A stretch of 11,057 bases of DNA from Patescibacteria group bacterium (lineage in GTDB: Bacteria; Patescibacteriota; Gracilibacteria; UBA1369; PNNO01): positions 1 to 11,057 of the forward strand of contig JAJRYP010000124.1 of assembly GCA_024275695.1 (NCBI GenBank), in the 5' to 3' direction. The position numbers were made by a program, and so were the translations under genes. Below the pieces are notes generated by a model, which worked only from the letters and a program-made list of their open reading frames with translations, was not told the DNA's origin and searched no databases. Shown in pieces: positions 7,463-11,057 of the stretch; positions within the stretch are counted from its first letter, which is position 1, and every line of letters begins with the position of its first letter.

Positions 7463-7831
7463 TTAAATAACATTCGCAAGACATTCCTCATCTGATTCAT
7501 AGCAAGGAATAATTTGGTCCAAACCCACAAGTTGAAAAATATCCATGATTCTGGCAGAAGCTTTCAATATCATAATCTTTTTATTCTGAGTCACAAAACG
7601 ATTGTAAATATCGCTTAAATAACCGATTCCTTCACTATTGATAAATTCAAGATGCTCAAGATCAAGTACCAAATTCATTTGTTGAAAAGTTTGAAGAAAA
7701 GCCTCCATTTTCTCACGAAAATCAGGCATCGTATCTCTATCGATTTCACCTTTCACGGCTACTTTCTGAACTTTCTTTTCCGTGTCCGGATCATTAATAA
7801 TTAATTCAACAGTTGGCATAGTTGGTGTCAT
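7463..7831 (-). CDS. STAS-domain anti-anti-sigma-factor-like protein
   Basis: This small cytosolic protein of 122 residues is a single STAS domain (SpoIIAA/RsbV type). Key parts are KVAVKGEIDRDT (23-34), LVLDLEHLEFINSEGIGYL (54-72) with Ser66 at the position normally phosphorylated by an RsbW/SpoIIAB-type kinase, the MILKASARIMDIFQLVGL helix region (87-104) and a short acidic C-terminus. In partner switching the unphosphorylated form binds and titrates the anti-sigma or equivalent kinase, and a PP2C phosphatase such as the next gene removes the phosphate. The gene starts 1 nt after the MFS-HEAT stop, which argues for translational coupling. ATG 7831 is preferred, but ATG 7819 (MPTVELII...) is also possible. 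No anti-sigma kinase is encoded in the window, so the downstream target is unknown. Confidence 0.9.
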   Translation of the reverse strand: MTPTMPTVELIINDPDTEKKVQKVAVKGEIDRDTMPDFREKMEAFLQTFQQMNLVLDLEHLEFINSEGIGYLSDIYNRFVTQNKKIMILKASARIMDIFQLVGLDQIIPCYESDEECLANVI

Positions 7832-7832
7832 C

Positions 7833-10250
7833 TTAACTTGGATTAAATTGTATGGAACGCATTAATAGATCCTGATGATTTAGAATCTCATTGATATTTT
7901 GAACTTCTTCATGCTCATTTACAAGTTCATATGCTCTGCGAAGCTTGAGAAGTTCGTTTTTGTCAAGATCTTCTAAATTCTTTTTGTTCGAATCTGCAAG
8001 TAAAGCGTTTATATATTCAGATACGCGTCGTCTAACTGAATTTTGAATTTGATCCGACATATTGGCAGGTAATGTATCTTGTATATGAATCGCATAAGCA
8101 TTCAAAGGGCTATATTCATCCATGATTATATCAACAATCAATTGAATGCCATCGTTAAACCCCATTTTCGCTAAAGATAACGCCGCCACAAACTTCTCTT
8201 CTTCATCATCGACTTTAAGCGATTCTTTTAAACGGTTTTTTTCCTGAATGGCTTTGATTTCTCCAACTGCATAATATGCTTCAAGTCTTTCTCTTTTATC
8301 ATTACTGAAAATCATACTTTTTAATGCCTCCATCAAACGTACGCGATATTTTTTAAATTTCCATAAAGCAATAATTGTATAAGCCCGAATTTTAGCGTTG
8401 GATGATTCGAGATAAGGAAACAGATAATGCGCTAAATTCACATCATCAAAATTACCGCAAACAGCAATACAATCAGCCTTCATTCGATCATCCTCCGTTT
8501 GCAAAAGTTTTAATAAAAACGGAACTATTTCATCTTTATTGATTTTGGTTAAAATTCTTATAATCAATGCTTTGATATCGTTATCCTCTTCGTGCGCAAA
8601 AAGTTGCTTCAAAGCATCATTAGCCCTGTAATTCGAAAACGGATACGACGATTTATGCTTACCGCTAAGCTCAAAACTATCAAGTGCCTTCAATGCCGCA
8701 GTTCTAATTTTTTGATTTTTACTATATAAACAATCAAGTATTTCCAAAATTGCTTCTTCAGCTCTCATGTGTCCCAATGTTTCAACAATTTTAATTCTTA
8801 CTTCGTCATTAAGGTTTTTCTGTTGAAGTTTTCTCGTTAGTATTTCCACGCTACTTCTATGACCTTTTTGGCCTAAAATCTCTACTGCGTTTAATTGTAC
8901 AGCCGGATTTTTCGAATGTAGAAGATTTTTAACGGATATGTGTGTATATTGAGATTCATTTTTTAATAAAACAAATAACATGACAGCCATTATTGTTATC
9001 ATCAAAACAGTTACGGAAAAATTCAAGAAACCGCCCGTAAAGAAATATTCAAATATAAGAAGTAAAGCCATTCCAATCAATGTTCCGACCGGATGTACAA
9101 ATCCTTCAAGAAATTCACGAACTTGTTCTCTAATTTTAGGCTCAATTGCGTAATAAGAAGTATGATAAGCATTTTTATGTATGATATTTGTCATCTCAAA
9201 ATTAGTTTTAGCCAATACTGCCGATGCAAAGCCGAATCTAAACAATAAAGCTCCCAAACTTAACAAAGTGACAACCGGATGCAATAAAAGCGAAGAAATT
9301 ATTCCCAATGAAGAAATAATCCTGCTGGCTACAAGCAACTGCATTCCAAGTGCGAATGAATGAAACAGTATTTGTAATGTACCAAGGCCATGTGTTAGCT
9401 CCTGTTCAACAAGCGCCCCTTTACCTCCAATATTCGCGAATACTGCACTTGTATACTGAAATTCAAGTAAATTGCTAAAAATCCATTGAGTCAAAACTAC
9501 CAAAAAAAGAAGCTTTAAAAATGGTATTTTGCTCATATAGTTAAAATTCTTTTTTAAATTCTTTAAAGTTATCTTTCCGATTTTTTTCTTCTTTCTAAAA
9601 TGAATAAACGGAAGTTTTTTAAGAATCTGTCTGTGAAAAAGAATTATCGGAACAATCATTACGATATTTAAAATTACCATATGCATTAAATAGATCGGAG
9701 CAATTGAAGATGCAAATAACGCAATAAATATACCTCCCGTCACACCGCCGATTGTTTCCGAAGATTCTATAATTGGAAATGTTCTCTCACTTTCAAGCGG
9801 TGAAAACATATCTTCGATAAAGGCGGAATTCAATATATATAATTGAGAAAAGAAGATTGACACTATCGGCAACGTGACAAAAATAAATCCCGCTTCACTT
9901 ATTTTGTTTATCAGCATGGCTCCAAATAGCAATATAGCGGCAGCAAGAGCCGTTACCAGGATTATATTTTCCTTTCTGAATCTATTGATTAAATTCGCAT
10001 ATATAAAAGACCCGATAATTCTGAAAACGGCATGAATAATAAAGAAATAGGGGAGTGCGAGGATCCCGAAACGTGACACATACATGGAAATTAGAACTGT
10101 CCATGATATAACAAATGCCATTCTATAAAAAAACTGCAAAAGCCAGGAAATTGAAATTCGGGACCATTCGTCACGAGATATATTCATGACTTTATTAAGG
10201 ATAATCCCAATGAATCCTCCATCTTTTTTTGTTTTTGTTTTAGTCGGCAC
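7833..10250 (-). CDS. MFS-like membrane transporter domain with C-terminal HEAT repeats
   Basis: This is an 805-residue membrane protein. Residues about 30-430 contain some 11-12 hydrophobic helices in MFS-like order (for example 38-58, 66-88, 96-116, 120-142, 168-182, 190-206, 246-262, 292-312, 316-342, 388-404, 410-430). The basic stretch FRKKKKIGKITLKNLKK (218-234) would be the central cytoplasmic loop. ESERTFPIIESSETIGGVTGG (153-173) and FLEGFVHPVGTLIGM (380-394) resemble MFS/NTP-NDP-exchanger-related proteins. Residues about 437-725 are repeated helical pairs of HEAT type (AVQLNAVEILGQKG, VRIKIVETLGHM, IRTAALKALDSF, IRAYTIIALWKF, KFVAALSLAKMG), followed by a charged helical tail. The substrate cannot be read from the sequence. 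The start codon is GTG at 10250 with no Shine-Dalgarno; ATG 10187 (MNISRDEW...) is an alternative. It is first in an operon with STAS, phosphatase and queA, and a near-consensus promoter lies 33 bases upstream, so the soluble HEAT part may act with the signalling proteins. Confidence 0.87.
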   Translation of the reverse strand: MPTKTKTKKDGGFIGIILNKVMNISRDEWSRISISWLLQFFYRMAFVISWTVLISMYVSRFGILALPYFFIIHAVFRIIGSFIYANLINRFRKENIILVTALAAAILLFGAMLINKISEAGFIFVTLPIVSIFFSQLYILNSAFIEDMFSPLESERTFPIIESSETIGGVTGGIFIALFASSIAPIYLMHMVILNIVMIVPIILFHRQILKKLPFIHFRKKKKIGKITLKNLKKNFNYMSKIPFLKLLFLVVLTQWIFSNLLEFQYTSAVFANIGGKGALVEQELTHGLGTLQILFHSFALGMQLLVASRIISSLGIISSLLLHPVVTLLSLGALLFRFGFASAVLAKTNFEMTNIIHKNAYHTSYYAIEPKIREQVREFLEGFVHPVGTLIGMALLLIFEYFFTGGFLNFSVTVLMITIMAVMLFVLLKNESQYTHISVKNLLHSKNPAVQLNAVEILGQKGHRSSVEILTRKLQQKNLNDEVRIKIVETLGHMRAEEAILEILDCLYSKNQKIRTAALKALDSFELSGKHKSSYPFSNYRANDALKQLFAHEEDNDIKALIIRILTKINKDEIVPFLLKLLQTEDDRMKADCIAVCGNFDDVNLAHYLFPYLESSNAKIRAYTIIALWKFKKYRVRLMEALKSMIFSNDKRERLEAYYAVGEIKAIQEKNRLKESLKVDDEEEKFVAALSLAKMGFNDGIQLIVDIIMDEYSPLNAYAIHIQDTLPANMSDQIQNSVRRRVSEYINALLADSNKKNLEDLDKNELLKLRRAYELVNEHEEVQNINEILNHQDLLMRSIQFNPS

Positions 10251-10282
10251 GATCGACAGTTTACATTTGTTTATTTAGTGTT

Positions 10283-10311
10283 ATTATACAATATTTTGAC
10301 CTGCTTGTGAA
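10283..10311 (-). promoter_or_regulatory. near-consensus sigma70 promoter for the MFS-STAS-phosphatase-queA operon
   Basis: On the minus strand there is -35 TTCACA (10311-10306, five of six consensus bases), a 17-base spacer and a perfect -10 TATAAT (10288-10283). Transcription would start near 10276, leaving about 26 leader bases before the GTG at 10250. One arm of an 11-bp inverted repeat (10293-10303) lies inside the spacer, so the promoter may be a regulatory target. Confidence 0.72.
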
Positions 10312-10383
10312 GGTCGGAACTTCTAAAAAGACCACTGTTTTTGGGGAGGTTTTTTAAGAAATTGTATTAAAACAGGTCAAAAT
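10293..10383. repeat. 11-bp perfect inverted repeat enclosing a hairpin upstream of the MFS promoter
   Basis: ATTTTGACCTG (10293-10303) recurs as its exact reverse complement CAGGTCAAAAT (10373-10383). The centre of this pair nearly coincides with that of the inner hairpin at 10321-10360, so the segment could fold as one nested stem. The left arm falls in the spacer of the MFS promoter. Confidence 0.6.
10321..10360. terminator. terminator-like hairpin (copy 1 of a related pair)
   Basis: Bases 10321-10333 (TTCTAAAAAGACC) pair with 10348-10360 (GGTTTTTTAAGAA) through 12 pairs, one of them G-U, and one A/A mismatch. The loop is 14 bases. The A-tract/T-tract flanks make it terminator-like in both directions; on the minus strand it would stop transcripts arriving just before the MFS promoter. 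The core AAAAAGACC-CTGTTTTT plus GGGGAGGTTTTT recurs at 10870-10936. Confidence 0.5.
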
Positions 10384-10562
10384 CGATTATTTATCAAAAG
10401 GAAAAATAGATGGGCTTCCCGGGTGCCCGGTTTCGTAAAAATTGTTGTATATATATTCCGCCCCAGGGCGGATTTGACTTAATGTCCCAAAATTGTCTTA
10501 ACAAGAAGCTAAAAACTAGTTTTGCAATTCACATTTAGGCGCCCTTGACATATTTAAAAAAC

Positions 10563-10660
10563 TGAAAAGTTTAAATGCGAATTCTTGGCTTAAATTAAAG
10601 GGGTCTCTCTATTATCTAATCCCGGGATGAAGATATATTGACCAAAGTTCGTCTATGACA
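10563..10660 (+). repeat. left arm of a long diverged inverted repeat
   Basis: The arm begins TGAAAAGTTTAAATGCGA on the plus strand, holds ATCCCGGGAT near its middle (10619-10628) and ends with GTTCGTCTATGACA (10648-10661). The minus strand from 11057 down to 10960 carries the same order at the same spacing: TGAAAGGTTTAAATGCGA, a CCCGGG palindrome (offset 59 versus 58) and GTTCGTCTATAACA (offset 85 in both). The first 38 positions differ at seven sites, all transitions. No ORF explains the similarity. Confidence 0.65.
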
Positions 10661-10745
10661 AATTTGCCCCGTGACGGATTGGCGCCATGGGAAATCTCGA
10701 CACTAGAACATTAAGCTAAGTTTTCAATGTCAACAAATTCGTTAA

Positions 10746-10802
10746 AGCAAAACCGTCCGTAGAGGTATAAGGAGGAGAAACCTCTGCCCGGACAGTTTTG
10801 CT
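10746..10802. terminator. long terminator-like hairpin with an SD-like sequence in its loop
   Basis: GCAAAACCGTCCG (10747-10759) pairs with CGGACAGTTTTGC (10789-10801) with one mismatch, and an A-T pair extends it at 10746/10802. After a two-base bulge, TAGAGGT (10760-10766) pairs with ACCTCTG (10780-10786), including one G-U. The 13-base loop ATAAGGAGGAGAA contains AAGGAGG. The AAAAC/GTTTT ends around a GC core look like an intrinsic, possibly bidirectional terminator. No start codon with an open frame follows the SD-like loop. Confidence 0.6.
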
Positions 10803-10807
10803 ATAAT
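10802..10807 (+). promoter_or_regulatory. possible extended -10 promoter element
   Basis: TGCTATAAT gives a perfect TATAAT (10802-10807) with the TGn extension, but no -35 is seen at 16-18 bases. It overlaps the end of the preceding hairpin. Transcription would run from about 10814 into the hairpins at 10827-10857 and 10870-10936. On the opposite strand TTGACT (10837-10832), 18 bases and TAAAAT (10813-10808) form another candidate. Chance matches are likely in such AT-rich sequence. Confidence 0.3.
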
Positions 10808-10826
10808 ATTTTATCTATTTGATAAT

Positions 10827-10857
10827 AAAAAAGTCAAACTGCTCCAGTCTACTTTTT
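10827..10857. terminator. small A/T-flanked hairpin
   Basis: AAAAAGT (10828-10834) pairs with ACTTTTT (10851-10857). An internal loop separates this from ACTG (10838-10841) pairing with CAGT (10845-10848) around a CTC loop. Its build is terminator-like on both strands, but the stem is weak in GC. Confidence 0.35.
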
Positions 10858-10869
10858 ACCGACCTAATT

Positions 10870-10936
10870 AAAAAGACCCCTGTTTTTCCGGGCGATGCCC
10901 GGAAAAGCGGCGTAATTCGCTTTAGGGGAGGTTTTT
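10870..10936. terminator. terminator-like hairpin (copy 2) carrying two inner hairpins
   Basis: AAAGACCCCT (10872-10881) pairs with GGGGAGGTTTTT (10925-10936) with one bulged A and G-U wobbles. Relative to copy 1 (10325-10355), the loop has gained about 36 bases. These form a perfect 10-bp hairpin, TTTTCCGGGC-GAT-GCCCGGAAAA (10884-10906), and a partly overlapping one, AAAGCG...CGCTTT (10904-10923). The shared ends and inner insertion suggest a repeat family with modular hairpins, although a strong terminator with a complex loop is an alternative. Confidence 0.5.
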
Positions 10937-10959
10937 ATGTTTTTTCACACGCGAGACGT

Positions 10960-11057
10960 GTTATAGACGAACTTTTACTAAAACAGCCTCCTCCCGGGAG
11001 GACGAACGTAAGAAAATTGCTTTGATTCAGGCCGAAAACTCGCATTTAAACCTTTCA
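10960..11057 (-). repeat. right arm of the long diverged inverted repeat (reaches window edge)
   Basis: This is the inverted partner of 10563-10660, about 300 bases away, read on the minus strand from 11057. Its middle holds the perfect 14-bp palindrome TCCTCCCGGGAGGA (10989-11002), at the same relative place as ATCCCGGGAT in the other arm. The similarity begins exactly at the last base of the window, so the repeat may extend beyond it. Confidence 0.65.

Larger units (their letters stand above)
10251..11057. other. palindrome-dense non-coding region without a convincing gene
   Basis: This stretch of about 800 bases holds no recognisable protein, tRNA or rRNA. It is richer in GC-runs than its surroundings and full of inverted symmetry. 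Simple palindromes include CCGGG-TG-CCCGG (10419-10430), TCCGCCC-CA-GGGCGGA (10457-10472), AAAACTAGTTTT (10512-10523), TGGCGCCA (10680-10687), ATCCCGGGAT (10619-10628), ACACG-CGAGA-CGTGT (10947-10961) and TCCTCCCGGGAGGA (10989-11002). Larger hairpins and a diverged long inverted repeat are listed separately. It could be a degenerate MITE-like or repeat cluster, or a set of terminators and small structured RNAs; the sequence alone does not decide. Confidence 0.6.

Noticed and set aside
10640..10700. GTTCGTCTATGAC as part of a tRNA T-arm.
   Set aside because: No acceptor, D-arm or anticodon stem can be placed around it, and the same string recurs in the inverted arm as part of that repeat.
10819..11025. 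An open frame of 68 codons on the plus strand in the right-hand region.
   Set aside because: It runs straight through the copy-2 hairpins and the right inverted arm, has no Shine-Dalgarno and no recognisable domain. Its low-complexity arginine-rich end follows from the palindromes.
10938..11043. A short minus-strand frame within the right inverted arm (starting MRVFGLNQ).
   Set aside because: The equivalent frame in the left arm has stop codons after a few residues, and the arm-to-arm differences do not favour synonymous sites. Shared structure explains the similarity better than coding.
10321..11057. CRISPR array or integron attC cluster.
   Set aside because: The repeats are inverted and few, without regular direct spacing or attC-type boxes, and no cas or integrase gene is present.

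Overview
The window is AT-rich bacterial chromosome with seven complete genes, one truncated gene and about 0.8 kb of structured non-coding DNA. All seven complete genes end in TAA, and most starts lack a clear Shine-Dalgarno sequence. Several upstream regions carry good sigma70-type (often extended -10) promoters, which argues against Bacteroidetes. Two features suggest an uncultured, possibly candidate-phylum bacterium: the multidomain ligase/peptidase and an MFS protein with a HEAT-repeat tail. The sequence alone does not fix the phylum.

Layout. At the left edge is the start of a secreted protein gene on the minus strand (1-229). It is divergent, across about 200 bases, from a plus-strand operon at 426-5289: a branched-chain aminotransferase (ilvE), a PKD-domain protein with a C-terminal 7TM_transglut-type membrane domain, and a 799-residue protein. 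That last protein appears to join an alpha-L-glutamate-ligase-like ATP-grasp, a RimB-like aspartyl-peptidase-like domain and a DUF1704/MATCAP-type HExxxH metallopeptidase. A minus-strand operon converges on it, with a 4-nt overlap of the two 3' ends. In transcription order it reads: MFS+HEAT membrane protein (10250-7833), STAS anti-anti-sigma-type protein (7831-7463), membrane HAMP-PP2C phosphatase of the SpoIIE/RsbU type (7447-6311) and queA (6317-5286).

How the genes work together. The 7TM protein and the ATP-grasp fusion look like a variant of a widespread module (inactive transglutaminase-7TM, alpha-L-glutamate-ligase-like protein, RimB-like protease). Here the transglutaminase part is replaced by a PKD and an alpha/beta-like region, and the ligase is fused to two possible peptidases. 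That would put an amino-acid or peptide writer and its erasers in one polypeptide next to a membrane partner. This is the most interesting system in the window. The opposite operon looks like a partner-switching signalling module coupled to a transporter-like membrane protein. Its anti-sigma kinase (RsbW type) is not in the window.

The right end (10251-11057) has no convincing gene. It is unusually dense in palindromes: a strong minus-strand promoter for the MFS operon, two related terminator-like hairpins, a long hairpin with an SD-like loop, GC-rich palindromes, and a pair of diverged inverted arms of about 98 bp. The right arm runs into the edge of the window.
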